A stretch of 64,000 bases of DNA from Bacteroidales bacterium (GTDB lineage: Bacteria; Bacteroidota; Bacteroidia; Bacteroidales; Lentimicrobiaceae). Positions 46,001 to 53,493 of the stretch are shown here, piece by piece. The notes below the pieces were generated by a model. It was not told the DNA's origin, searched no databases, and saw only the letters and a list, made by a program, of their open reading frames with translations. The DNA is taken from the NCBI GenBank assembly GCA_022837485.1, contig JALHHH010000001.1, forward strand, positions 1 through 64,000, given 5' to 3'. Positions within the stretch are counted from its first letter, which is position 1, and every line of letters starts with the position of its first letter. A program made the position numbers and the translations under genes.

Positions 46001-47287
46001 GGAGTGCCTGCACTTAACTGGATCAGGTCCGGCGTTGTCAGTGACCTTACCACACCGGCAAACAGCGACTACGATATGCCGAATAAGCCGTACGACCCGG
46101 ATGCCAATTTCGAAAAGGTTGTAGCCGGTACTTGGTCTCCATATGTTATGGTTGCTTCAACCGAGCAGGATCCAACTTACGGACCTGCATTCCGGATCAC
46201 CTCGAAGAACGGATTTAAGTTCTCAGACCTTGCCAGCATCGATTTTGTTTATACACCCGACAAGAGCAAGTGGACCCGTTGTCCTGTTATTGAAATGTGT
46301 GCCGACAAAACTCTTTCGGAAGGCGGTGTTGACCGTTTCAAAATCAGGGCTGCACAATCGGTTGACAAGGATGGTAAACCTGCACCTGTAGGAAGTGGTC
46401 CGAGCGATAACCCGGATGATCCAAACTACATTTCGGAAACCGGTATGGGCTGGTTCCCCGGATATGCCATTAATATTGAAACCGGAGAGCGCCTCAACAT
46501 TGTTTTTGGTGAGAACTCCTGGCTTGTCGGAGATAACGGAAGGGATATGTTATTCAACCCAACGGCTAATGTAATAAACGGAAACACATTTGTATTCGGT
46601 GGTATGCACTATGTGTATGTATTTGCACACACAACCGAGAAATCGCTTCCGGCTGCTGAAATTCCGGCTTATGATGCCGGAAGGAAGCTTCTGAACAGCA
46701 TTCGTTCCACCTCACAGAATCAGATGGCCCTTGTATACTCGAGCGCAATGTGGACACACATTCCGCTTGCCGTTCAGGGTCAGCAGTGGTTATCGAATGA
46801 GGCCAAGGTTAAAATCCGTATCGCTAAACCTTACCGCAGAAACTACAGTGTTGGAAAGATTGATACGACCTATACAGCGCAGCACAGCGACAACAGGAAT
46901 TTCCCGAAATATAAGTTCAGCACCGAAAAGATCGCTACAACTACAGGCAATATTGCAAAGGCTGCCAGCGAACTCGACCTTATTACGGTAGTTCCCAACC
47001 CGTACTATGCTTATTCAACGTACGAAACCAATCAGCTCGACAACCGGGTTAAGATTGTAAATCTTCCTGAGAAATGTACGGTCTCAATATACACCACGAG
47101 TGGTACGCTTATCCGCAGGTTTACTAAAGACGAGAAGGGTACTGCTATTGAATGGGATCTCAAGAATCATGCTGGGATTCCTATTGCAGGTGGTGTTTAC
47201 CTGGTGCATGTTAAAGCAGACGGTGTAGGAGAAAAGATTGTTAAGTGGTTCGGCTCGCTCCGTCCTGTTGACCTTAACTCATTCTAA
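43013..47287 (+). CDS. Very large secreted protein with T9SS sorting domain
   Basis: 1424 residues, signal peptide about 1-23 (ending GHA). Most of the length is beta-rich and I recognise no enzyme domain. Aspartate-rich stretches such as FDRSGDGTYDPEDGDYPYYD suggest calcium binding. The C-terminus is a T9SS type A-like sorting domain: VVPNPYYAYSTYETNQ, KCTVSIYTTSGTLIRRF, GVYLVHVKADG, with an unusual extension ending SLRPVDLNSF. It should be exported across the outer membrane and anchored or released. It lies 62 bases after the TonB receptor and 49 before the PorV-like gene. Confidence 0.85.
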   Translation: MKNIVRLPLVTFLCILLAVPGHAEYYKGTRKSGVAEVKATAAGCLPGAGFKYLEINNVRTRINTGGDMWWDFEVAQYEIPKGSRKTSMFSAALWVGGIDVNDQLKLAALRFRQGPNTGAPGTGNDFWPGPLTIDGTAAIGEETCAEYDRLFPITRAEIDEYLAWWDNRAAFPGYQIPQSILEWPAHGDISKKQSYYLAPFFDRSGDGTYDPEDGDYPYYDINNELCHSTTPTKEGEEGIVRGGLLADQVIKGDATLWWVFNDKGNIHTETEGTPIGLEIRAQAFGFATNDEINNMTFYSYEIINRSTYRLTGTYFSQWVDTDLGFATDDYVGCDVNRGLGYSYNGKPKDGDGQYWAYGDQPPAIGVDFFQGPYMDPDGSDNPSFRGDGKLGPTFNGDCSIVSLNGSYLDMSYGEPDNLQTGSFIVRSEAINGVNFGNGIVDDERFGMRRFVYHNNSGVPDYMTDPDRAPQYYNLLRGIWKDNTKMMYGGNAHASSGAYGPACDFMFPGDTDECDWGTGGIPPAGDKYWTEEVAQNQPHDRRFMQSAGPFILEPGAVNYITVGIPWARAASGGPWASVKLLQVVDDKCQLLFDNCFAVVSGPNAPDLTIRELNREFVFYITNRKTNDAGNNFNESYKELDPAILAVANSTGYDFDPYYRFEGYQVFQLKDANVSIADIHDQSKARLVFQADVKNGVKQLVNHNFDQSLNANVPVEEVFGADLGITHTFRLNEDAFTGQTLVNHKQYYYLALAYGYNEYMKYSADPGSQEAGIIGLDGQKRTYLAGRKNIKVYTGIPHIQVGTTMANAKYGDGVEITRLQGQGNGGNLLEMSDETIAEILSKEPVSPTNPMGSPNYPIAYEVKYKSGRGPLNVKVIDPLSVKNTEYILEFDSLMPYYYKIGADSALSTTASWRLIDLKTNTVYRSDTTTSFVNEQLFPDLGLSITIGQILDPGPYKIGTNADQDPIWDIILPNNGLLSSTFRFADSSKTWITGLPDVDGVPALNWIRSGVVSDLTTPANSDYDMPNKPYDPDANFEKVVAGTWSPYVMVASTEQDPTYGPAFRITSKNGFKFSDLASIDFVYTPDKSKWTRCPVIEMCADKTLSEGGVDRFKIRAAQSVDKDGKPAPVGSGPSDNPDDPNYISETGMGWFPGYAINIETGERLNIVFGENSWLVGDNGRDMLFNPTANVINGNTFVFGGMHYVYVFAHTTEKSLPAAEIPAYDAGRKLLNSIRSTSQNQMALVYSSAMWTHIPLAVQGQQWLSNEAKVKIRIAKPYRRNYSVGKIDTTYTAQHSDNRNFPKYKFSTEKIATTTGNIAKAASELDLITVVPNPYYAYSTYETNQLDNRVKIVNLPEKCTVSIYTTSGTLIRRFTKDEKGTAIEWDLKNHAGIPIAGGVYLVHVKADGVGEKIVKWFGSLRPVDLNSF

Positions 47288-47336
47288 ACCGGGAAGTAAC
47301 GTAAAAGAAATTGTTAAAACATTCAAACTATTGCTT

Positions 47337-48395
47337 ATGAACAAGATCTCTAAATACTTCGCTGCCATCTTGCTGACCGGGGCACTGTTAATTCCTGCTA
47401 CTGAGCTGACTGCAGGTAACAAAGACAGGTCAGGTCAGGCCGGCGCATCTGAATTACTCATAAACCCCTGGTCCCGGAGTTCGGGATGGGGAGGTGCAAA
47501 TGTTGCCGGTGTAAAGGGATTGGAAGGGCTCTTTGTGAATGTTGCGGGGACAGCACATACCAAAGGTACTGAGCTGATTTTTTCGAATACGCAATGGCTC
47601 AAAGGAAGTGAGATAAACATCAATGCTTTTGGGCTAACCCAAAAAGTCGGAGAATCGGGTGTAATAGGACTGGGTATAATGTCGATGGGTTTTGGTGATA
47701 TTCCCATTACAACCGAAGATCTTCCCGAAGGTGGTATCGGTAATTTTTCGCCAAGTTACATGAATATCAACATCTCGTATGCTAAAGCGTTTTCAAGCAG
47801 CATCTATGGTGGTGTTAACGTTAAAATTGTTTCGGAAGTTATTTCCGACGTTAGCGCTCAAGGCATTGCCCTTGATGCTGGTATTCAATATGTAACCGGA
47901 CCCCGCGAAAATGTGCGGTTTGGAATTACCCTCAGGAACGTTGGCCCCACGATGCGTTTTTCGGGCGACGGTCTTTCTATCCGCAGTCTGCTGCCCGGAC
48001 AGGAGAGCTACTTTACGCTGGAACAGCGTTCAGCCGATTTTGAACTTCCCACCCAGCTTGCCATCGGAGCTTCGTATGATTTTCATATTGCTGAGATGCA
48101 CCGACTTACACTTGCCGGAAACTTTATCTCAAACTCATTTAATAAAGATCAGTACGTTGTTGGAGCTGAGTATGAGTTAAAGTCGTACCTGATGCTGAGA
48201 GGCGGTTATACCTATGAAGAAGGGATAACGTCCGATACCGAACGTACTACGGCCTTTACCGGCCCAAGCGCAGGCTTTACCGTGGCTGTGCCGCTCGACA
48301 AGGAAAAGGGATCTTCGATCGCTATTGACTATTCGTACAGGGCTACCGACCCCTTCAGCGGCACTCACAGCATAGGAGCGCGAATTAACCTGTAA
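47337..48395 (+). CDS. PorV/PorQ family outer-membrane protein
   Basis: 352 residues from the ATG at 47337, which opens a signal peptide (to about residue 26). Hallmarks of the family are ELLINPWSRSSGWGGANVAG, the GLEGLFVNVAG segment, IGLGIMSMGFGDIPITT and the terminal TDPFSGTHSIGARINL. PorV is a FadL-like barrel that carries T9SS substrates from the translocon to the attachment complex; this may be a paralogue dedicated to the preceding protein. A terminator lies 42 bases downstream. Confidence 0.88.
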   Translation: MNKISKYFAAILLTGALLIPATELTAGNKDRSGQAGASELLINPWSRSSGWGGANVAGVKGLEGLFVNVAGTAHTKGTELIFSNTQWLKGSEININAFGLTQKVGESGVIGLGIMSMGFGDIPITTEDLPEGGIGNFSPSYMNINISYAKAFSSSIYGGVNVKIVSEVISDVSAQGIALDAGIQYVTGPRENVRFGITLRNVGPTMRFSGDGLSIRSLLPGQESYFTLEQRSADFELPTQLAIGASYDFHIAEMHRLTLAGNFISNSFNKDQYVVGAEYELKSYLMLRGGYTYEEGITSDTERTTAFTGPSAGFTVAVPLDKEKGSSIAIDYSYRATDPFSGTHSIGARINL

Positions 48396-48436
48396 CAAGC
48401 GCAGGACCCGATTACCAGACATCCTGACGATATTAT

Positions 48437-48463
48437 GAAAGGCCCTTGAATGAGGGTCTTTCG
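48437..48463 (+). terminator. Terminator after the receptor/giant/PorV unit
   Basis: GAAAGGCCCT (48437-48446) / AGGGTCTTTC (48453-48462), one non-Watson-Crick pair. The following sequence is T-rich (gttcttattatcctt) but not a pure T-run. Confidence 0.65.
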
Positions 48464-48499
48464 TTCTTATTATCCTTTAACCAATTCAACGTATTAATC

Positions 48500-48961
48500 A
48501 TGTATTACACCCTGGAAGGACTCAATAAACTTAAAGCTGAACTTGACCAGCTTATATCTATCGAACGCCCTGCCATATCCCAACAAATTGCCGAAGCCCG
48601 CGATAAAGGCGATTTGTCGGAAAATGCCGAATACGATGCAGCTAAAAATGCACAGGGTATGCTGGAGCTTAAAATTTCCAAGCTTCAGGAAACCATCCGA
48701 AATGCAAGGATCATTGATGAAAGCAAACTCGACAATTCCAAAGTGCTCATCCTGTCAACGGTGAAAATCCGTAATACCAAAAACAATGCTACCATGACCT
48801 ATACCCTTGTTCCGGAGAATGAGGCAGATTTGAAGGCTGGAAAAATTTCCGTAAATTCGCCTATCGCCAAAGGACTGTTGGGAAAATCGGTGGGGGAGTC
48901 GGTAGAGATACAGGTGCCAGCTGGCAAAATGAGTTTTGAGATCGTTGAAATTATCCGCTAA
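48500..48961 (+). CDS. greA: Transcription elongation factor GreA
   Basis: 153 residues from the ATG at 48500; a longer frame from 48446 overlaps the terminator hairpin. GreA rescues backtracked RNA polymerase by stimulating transcript cleavage. The N-terminal coiled-coil hairpin has the acidic tip in RDKGDLSENAEYDAAK, with the catalytic Asp/Glu pair. The C-terminal domain contains SPIAKGLLGKSVGESVEIQV. Length is typical. The HIT gene follows after 12 bases, likely the same transcript. Confidence 0.96.
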   Translation: MYYTLEGLNKLKAELDQLISIERPAISQQIAEARDKGDLSENAEYDAAKNAQGMLELKISKLQETIRNARIIDESKLDNSKVLILSTVKIRNTKNNATMTYTLVPENEADLKAGKISVNSPIAKGLLGKSVGESVEIQVPAGKMSFEIVEIIR

Positions 48962-48973
48962 AACCAAAACAAA

Positions 48974-49369
48974 ATGGCAAGTATATTTTCAAAAATTGTG
49001 AATGGCGAAATCCCTGCCTACAAGATAGCCGAAAATGAGAATTTCCTTGCTTTTCTCGACATCAATCCGCTTGCCGAGGGACATACTCTTGTTATCCCTA
49101 AAAAAGAGGTAGATTACATTTTCGATATTGAAGATCCCCTCTATGCCGAGTATTTTACGTTTGCAAAAAAGGTTGCGGTTGCAATCGGAGCCGTTGTGCC
49201 ATGCAAAAAGGTTGGTATTGCCGTTATCGGTCTGGAAGTTGCACATGCACACATTCATCTTATTCCTATTGATACCATTTACGACATTGATTTCAGCAAA
49301 CCAAAACTGAAGTTCACTCCGGAACAATTCCAGGAAATTGCATACAGAATCAATTCAAATGTTAAATAA
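48974..49369 (+). CDS. HIT family protein (histidine triad nucleotide-binding)
   Basis: 131 residues. N-terminal ASIFSKIVNGEIPAYKIAE and the triad HAHIHLIP (His-x-His-x-His) are diagnostic. Family members hydrolyse or transfer nucleoside monophosphates (AMP-lysine and similar substrates). The downstream half is slightly divergent from the usual Hint tail. Co-transcribed with greA and followed by a strong terminator. Confidence 0.94.
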   Translation: MASIFSKIVNGEIPAYKIAENENFLAFLDINPLAEGHTLVIPKKEVDYIFDIEDPLYAEYFTFAKKVAVAIGAVVPCKKVGIAVIGLEVAHAHIHLIPIDTIYDIDFSKPKLKFTPEQFQEIAYRINSNVK

Positions 49370-49392
49370 CTCCAGCGTTATTCATTTTTAGG

Positions 49393-49419
49393 GGAGTCCG
49401 GAAGGACTCCTTTTTTTTT
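49393..49419 (+). terminator. Terminator of greA-HIT
   Basis: ggagtcc (49393-49399) / ggactcc (49404-49410) with a four-base loop, then nine T residues. Strong canonical form. Confidence 0.92.
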
Positions 49420-49483
49420 AGTTTTCTCCATTAGCGTCGGTCTAACCCTCACGGGTAGATGGTGCATTATGGGGGATAATTTC

Positions 49484-49491
49484 TATCTTTG
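49484..49491 (+). promoter_or_regulatory. -7 promoter element at the head of the glycan locus
   Basis: TATCTTTG, 52 bases before the first glycosyltransferase ATG. Because the next three genes overlap or nearly touch, it may drive all four. Confidence 0.5.
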
Positions 49492-49542
49492 CTCGTTCGG
49501 ATAAGGGTGAAGGGAAAGTAAAAGACTGATATACAAACGGTA

Positions 49543-50409
49543 ATGGAAAATAATCTAAAGCGGGCCACAGTAGTTATTCCTGCATATAATGAAGAGGAGG
49601 GCCTTGGCGGGCTTTTTGACCGCATTCAGGAACTCGAATTGTTTGATTATTTTGAGTTTATTCTGGTTGATGACGGATCTACCGATTCAACGGCGGATGT
49701 AGGCAGACGATATCCGGTACGTGTGGTACGGCACGGTGTGAATAAAGGATATGGAGCTTCGCTGAAAACAGGTATCCGCAAGGCGTCATGTCCGTTAGTG
49801 ATTACAATGGACTCCGACGGACAGCACGATCCTTCAAGTCTTTCTCAGATAGCAGACATGCTCGGAGAATACGATATGGTAATCGGCGAACGTTCAGCCA
49901 CTTCATACCAGGTCAGCAGTCGCAAGAGTGGAAAATGGCTGATACGCAAGACAGGTGAAATGCTTGTTGATCAAAAGCTTCCCGACTATAACTCCGGACT
50001 TCGCGGATTTCATCGCGAACTCATCTTCAAGTTACTGCATCTGATGCCCAATGGATTTTCATTTTCAACCACCTCAACGCTGGCATTCCTGAAAGAGGGT
50101 TATACTATTGGAACTTTCCCCATCGAAGTTTCGCAGCGTGTAGGGCGGGCCAGTACCGTGAAATTTATACGCGACGGCTCTAAAACCTTCCTTCTGCTGT
50201 TCCGCATCATTATGCTGTTTAATCCTTTGAAGGTGTTTTTTCCGGCCAGCGTGATAATAGGTCTGGGAGGACTGTTGTGGGGAAGTTACGGATATCTGTT
50301 TTTTGGCAGGTTCTCGAATATGGGAATGGTGATGATTACACTTGGGATGTTTCTCTTCTTTTTTGGACTGCTGGCCGATCAGATAGCCATTCTTAACCGG
50401 AAGCGATAG
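49543..50409 (+). CDS. Glycosyltransferase family 2, membrane-bound
   Basis: 288 residues. The GT-A fold has VVIPAYNEEEGLGG, the VDDGSTDSTADV nucleotide-binding loop, and TMDSDGQHDPSSL (DxD-like). Two C-terminal membrane helices (about 225-285) match the DPM1/GtrB-like group, which transfers sugars from nucleotide donors to polyprenyl phosphate at the inner membrane. The sugar is unknown. It starts a tight gene run; the methyltransferase begins two bases after its stop. Confidence 0.9.
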   Translation: MENNLKRATVVIPAYNEEEGLGGLFDRIQELELFDYFEFILVDDGSTDSTADVGRRYPVRVVRHGVNKGYGASLKTGIRKASCPLVITMDSDGQHDPSSLSQIADMLGEYDMVIGERSATSYQVSSRKSGKWLIRKTGEMLVDQKLPDYNSGLRGFHRELIFKLLHLMPNGFSFSTTSTLAFLKEGYTIGTFPIEVSQRVGRASTVKFIRDGSKTFLLLFRIIMLFNPLKVFFPASVIIGLGGLLWGSYGYLFFGRFSNMGMVMITLGMFLFFFGLLADQIAILNRKR

Positions 50410-50411
50410 CG

Positions 50412-51143
50412 ATGGGAGTCGAAAATTCGTTTATAAACCGCTGGAGCGACCGTGAAGTGGAGGCCCACTGGGATCGCGTAGCACATATCTATGTTCAGGA
50501 AAACGACAAAGTTAAGGATACGCACGATCAGCGGTTCAGGGAAACTATTCAGCATCTGCATCTGGCCGGCGATTTACGGGTGCTTAATATTACTTCCCGC
50601 GATGCCGAGGCCGACGATTACATCCGCAAAGCACAGCCCGGCGTTCATGTTGTGAATGCTGAGATATCGTCCGGACTGATGAAGGTTGCAGCATCGATAA
50701 GGCCCGGAATTACTCAGGTAAAACTGGAAACATACAGTTCCCTTCCTTTTGCTGATGCGGAATTCAACAGGATTGTAAGCCTGGAGACACTCGAACATGT
50801 TTCGGACCCATTGGCGTTTCTCGGCGAATTACATCGGGTATCCACCGCTGATGCCCGACTGGTGCTGAGCTGCCCACCGGCTACGAGTGAGCCTACCTAC
50901 CGCATTTACACCGCCTTATTTGGAGGTCATGGTGAAGGTCCGCATCGGTTTTTGCATTCAAGGGAAGTTAAAGCCATGTTCAGGGTTATAGGATGGAAAT
51001 TGTTGTATCACAAAGGAACGGTTCTGTTGCCTGTTGGTCCTGCTTTTTTGCGCAATATCGCAGAACGGATTATAGAGGGCATGCAGGGAACATTTATATC
51101 CGAACTGGGAATCCGTCAGTTTTATGTCTGTGAAAAGTATTGA
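50412..51143 (+). CDS. SAM-dependent methyltransferase-like protein with atypical motif I
   Basis: 243 residues of class I methyltransferase type. The usual glycine-rich SAM loop is replaced by VLNITSRDAEADDYIRKAQP, with no G-x-G, so cofactor binding may be altered or lost. The post-motif region is normal: LPFADAEFNRIVSLETLEHV then LHRVSTADARLVLSCPP. The C-terminal part includes EGPHRFLHSREVKAM. Position, between a glycosyltransferase and an FrhB-like gene with which it overlaps by 20 bases, suggests modification of a glycan or lipid-linked intermediate. Confidence 0.78.
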   Translation: MGVENSFINRWSDREVEAHWDRVAHIYVQENDKVKDTHDQRFRETIQHLHLAGDLRVLNITSRDAEADDYIRKAQPGVHVVNAEISSGLMKVAASIRPGITQVKLETYSSLPFADAEFNRIVSLETLEHVSDPLAFLGELHRVSTADARLVLSCPPATSEPTYRIYTALFGGHGEGPHRFLHSREVKAMFRVIGWKLLYHKGTVLLPVGPAFLRNIAERIIEGMQGTFISELGIRQFYVCEKY

Positions 51144-52452
51144 TGAACTGCGCAGGATCATGAAATCCGATCTGTGCAACCGCTGTGGCAGTTGTGCGGG
51201 CTTGTCGGGTGGAAAGATTGTATTTACCGACCGTGAGGGCAGATACCGGCCCGTTGTGGTGAACGAACCGGATGAGGCAGAGGCTCGCCGGATGCTTACA
51301 GCTTGTGCGGGAAAGGAGTTTAATTTTCCGGAATTCCGTGTCCGCTTTTACGACAATGCGCCTGAATTCCATACCTATACCGGTCCGTATTTCGGAATTT
51401 ACATCGCATACGCTGAGGATGATCTGGTGAGAAGAACCGGTGCCAGCGGAGGTATGCTTTCGGCAATACTGATTTATCTGCTTGAGAGCGGCCAGATCGA
51501 CGGAGCTGTTGTGACGGGTATGGACGAAGAAAAGCCCTGGCTGACCAGGCCTTACATTGCCACCACGCGGCAACAGATACTGGATGCGGCGCAGAGTAAA
51601 TACATCATCACATCGGTAAACGAATTACTTCCTGATATAGCTGCGTTCAACGGGCGTTTAGCTTACGTGGGACTGCCCGGCCAGGTGCAGAGCATTCGTA
51701 AACTTCAGGCGGCCGGAGATAAATCCGTAGCTTCTATTAAATACATCTTTGGTCCTTTCTATGGAAATACGCTTCATTTTTCTTCGGTAAGGAGCTTTCT
51801 TAAGTCATATAAAATCAAGGATTACCGCAACATAAGCCGTCTTTGGTTTCGCTATGGCGAATGGCCCGGTAATATGCGCGTGGAGATGAAGGACGGACGC
51901 AGCGTGGAGTTGCCGAAATTCCATGCCAATTACCTGATTCCATTTCATATCGTGCGCAACAGTTTGTTGTGCACCGATCTGAGCAATGAGTTTACCGATA
52001 TCTCGGGCGGGGATGCCTGGGCTCCGGTTTATGAAGAGAGAGGTAAGGGATTCTCCATGGTTATTGTACGATCAACTGAGGGCAATCGTATTCTGAAGGA
52101 AATGGAGCAGAAACAGCTTGTTCGGTTGCAGCCCCTTCGCGAGGATGAAGCCATTACGATGCACTCCCACGGGTATGATCTGAAAAAGAGGGGTGCCTTT
52201 ATACGCATCCGCTTCAGACGGATGCTGGGCTTGCAGGTTCCTGATTACGGGTATACGGTGTCGGGCTTTACTGCCGGCCGTTATCTGATGGAGCTGCTTA
52301 TAGATGCGCTTTTTCTGCTGCTGTCGACGCGCCTGGCCCGCACCACTGCCGAACTGCTTCCGCCGGCAACCATTGGCCGTCTTTTTGAAAAAACAAGGAC
52401 ATTCTGGAAAAAGGCTACCTATTCAATTAAGCGCGAAAATCTAAACCAATGA
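51124..52452 (+). CDS. FrhB-like (coenzyme F420 hydrogenase/dehydrogenase beta subunit) protein
   Basis: 442 residues. N-terminal CNRCGSC gives three cysteines. The FrhB N-domain follows (IAYAEDDLVRRTGASGGMLS), then the C-domain with FTDISGGDAWAPVYEERGKG. Differences from the usual family: the G-x-P-C-Q motif reads VGLPGQ (Cys to Gly), and the later C-x-x-C-x-D reads SLLCTD (first Cys to Ser). Several iron-sulfur ligands are therefore missing. F420 is not expected in Bacteroidota; homologues in polysaccharide clusters are annotated only by family. I infer a flavin-dependent oxidoreductase in glycan maturation. Overlaps both neighbours. Confidence 0.82.
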   Translation: MSVKSIDELRRIMKSDLCNRCGSCAGLSGGKIVFTDREGRYRPVVVNEPDEAEARRMLTACAGKEFNFPEFRVRFYDNAPEFHTYTGPYFGIYIAYAEDDLVRRTGASGGMLSAILIYLLESGQIDGAVVTGMDEEKPWLTRPYIATTRQQILDAAQSKYIITSVNELLPDIAAFNGRLAYVGLPGQVQSIRKLQAAGDKSVASIKYIFGPFYGNTLHFSSVRSFLKSYKIKDYRNISRLWFRYGEWPGNMRVEMKDGRSVELPKFHANYLIPFHIVRNSLLCTDLSNEFTDISGGDAWAPVYEERGKGFSMVIVRSTEGNRILKEMEQKQLVRLQPLREDEAITMHSHGYDLKKRGAFIRIRFRRMLGLQVPDYGYTVSGFTAGRYLMELLIDALFLLLSTRLARTTAELLPPATIGRLFEKTRTFWKKATYSIKRENLNQ

Positions 52453-53450
52453 AACGGCGCTACCTGAGTACATTGGCAAAAATTGCAGGAACTGCACTTA
52501 TTACATGGTTGCTGATCAGCCGGATACCCTGGGATCTGGACACTTTCTACGTCATCCTGCAGGAAATGAGGATTCGCTGGTTCCTGTTCTCGCTTTCGGG
52601 AGTACTCATTGTGCTTGGGTTGAAAAGCATACGCTGGAGCCTTCTGTTAAGGCAGGAAGGGTGCCAATATTCGTTTTTCACTCGTTTTCATGCATACCTT
52701 GCTTCCTACACAATAGGTCTGATAACCCCGGGACGGCTGGGTGAAATTTCACGCCTGTATTATGTTCGGGAGGATACAGGGGTTAGTTTCATCCGTTCAT
52801 TTAAAACCATTGTGGGCGACCGGATTTTTGATTTTGCTATTCTGATTTGGTTTGGCGCGACCGGACTTCTTTATTTTTACCAGGTTGCGGGCGAACTTCA
52901 CGGAAGTGTATATCTGCTGGCTACCGGTTTGCTGATGTTTACAGCATGGCTTGCCGGGAAATGGCTGCTCAGGCTCATGGTCGGTGATGGCGCATCTTCA
53001 CTTCCGCTAATGGTCAGAGATTTGTGGGGAAGCTTGATTCAGCGCAGTATGCTGATGCCCTGGCTTCTCACCCTGCTGGCCTATTATTTCTTCTATCTGT
53101 CCAATCAATGGATTTTTAACGCGCTGGGCCTGCACCTTTCGATAGTCGACATTGGTTTTATTCTAAGCCTTATGAGCCTGGCTACTCTGCTTCCGGTATC
53201 GGTTGCGGGCTTCGGTACCCGTGAGGCAAGTCTGGTCTTTGTGCTTGGATTTTATGGTATTAATCCGGAAACAGCAATTATATTTTCTCTTTTGCAGTTT
53301 ACCGCCTTCTTTTTATGGGGAGGGATTGCCGGATTGATTTTCTGGCTTTTAAAGCCGGTGAAGCTTGGACTTGTTAAGGAGGATTCCGGAAAACTCCTGG
53401 AGTATATCCGTCATAGGCGTAAGGACAGGGCTTCTGATTTGGAAGGGTAA
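52449..53450 (+). CDS. UPF0104 / LPG-synthase-transmembrane family protein (second copy)
   Basis: 333 residues, about seven or eight membrane helices. The ASYTIGLITPGRLGEISRLYYV and LSLMSLATLLPVSVAGFGTREASLVFVLG regions match the family also represented at 26893. In archaeal AglD and related loci such proteins accompany lipid-linked sugar synthesis and may move lipid intermediates across the membrane. Its ATGA overlap with the FrhB-like stop codon shows translational coupling and ties it to this locus. Confidence 0.85.
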   Translation: MKRRYLSTLAKIAGTALITWLLISRIPWDLDTFYVILQEMRIRWFLFSLSGVLIVLGLKSIRWSLLLRQEGCQYSFFTRFHAYLASYTIGLITPGRLGEISRLYYVREDTGVSFIRSFKTIVGDRIFDFAILIWFGATGLLYFYQVAGELHGSVYLLATGLLMFTAWLAGKWLLRLMVGDGASSLPLMVRDLWGSLIQRSMLMPWLLTLLAYYFFYLSNQWIFNALGLHLSIVDIGFILSLMSLATLLPVSVAGFGTREASLVFVLGFYGINPETAIIFSLLQFTAFFLWGGIAGLIFWLLKPVKLGLVKEDSGKLLEYIRHRRKDRASDLEG

Positions 53451-53493
53451 GCTATTTTTCGTATTTTAGTGGATCACACAAAAATGCAAGCGT

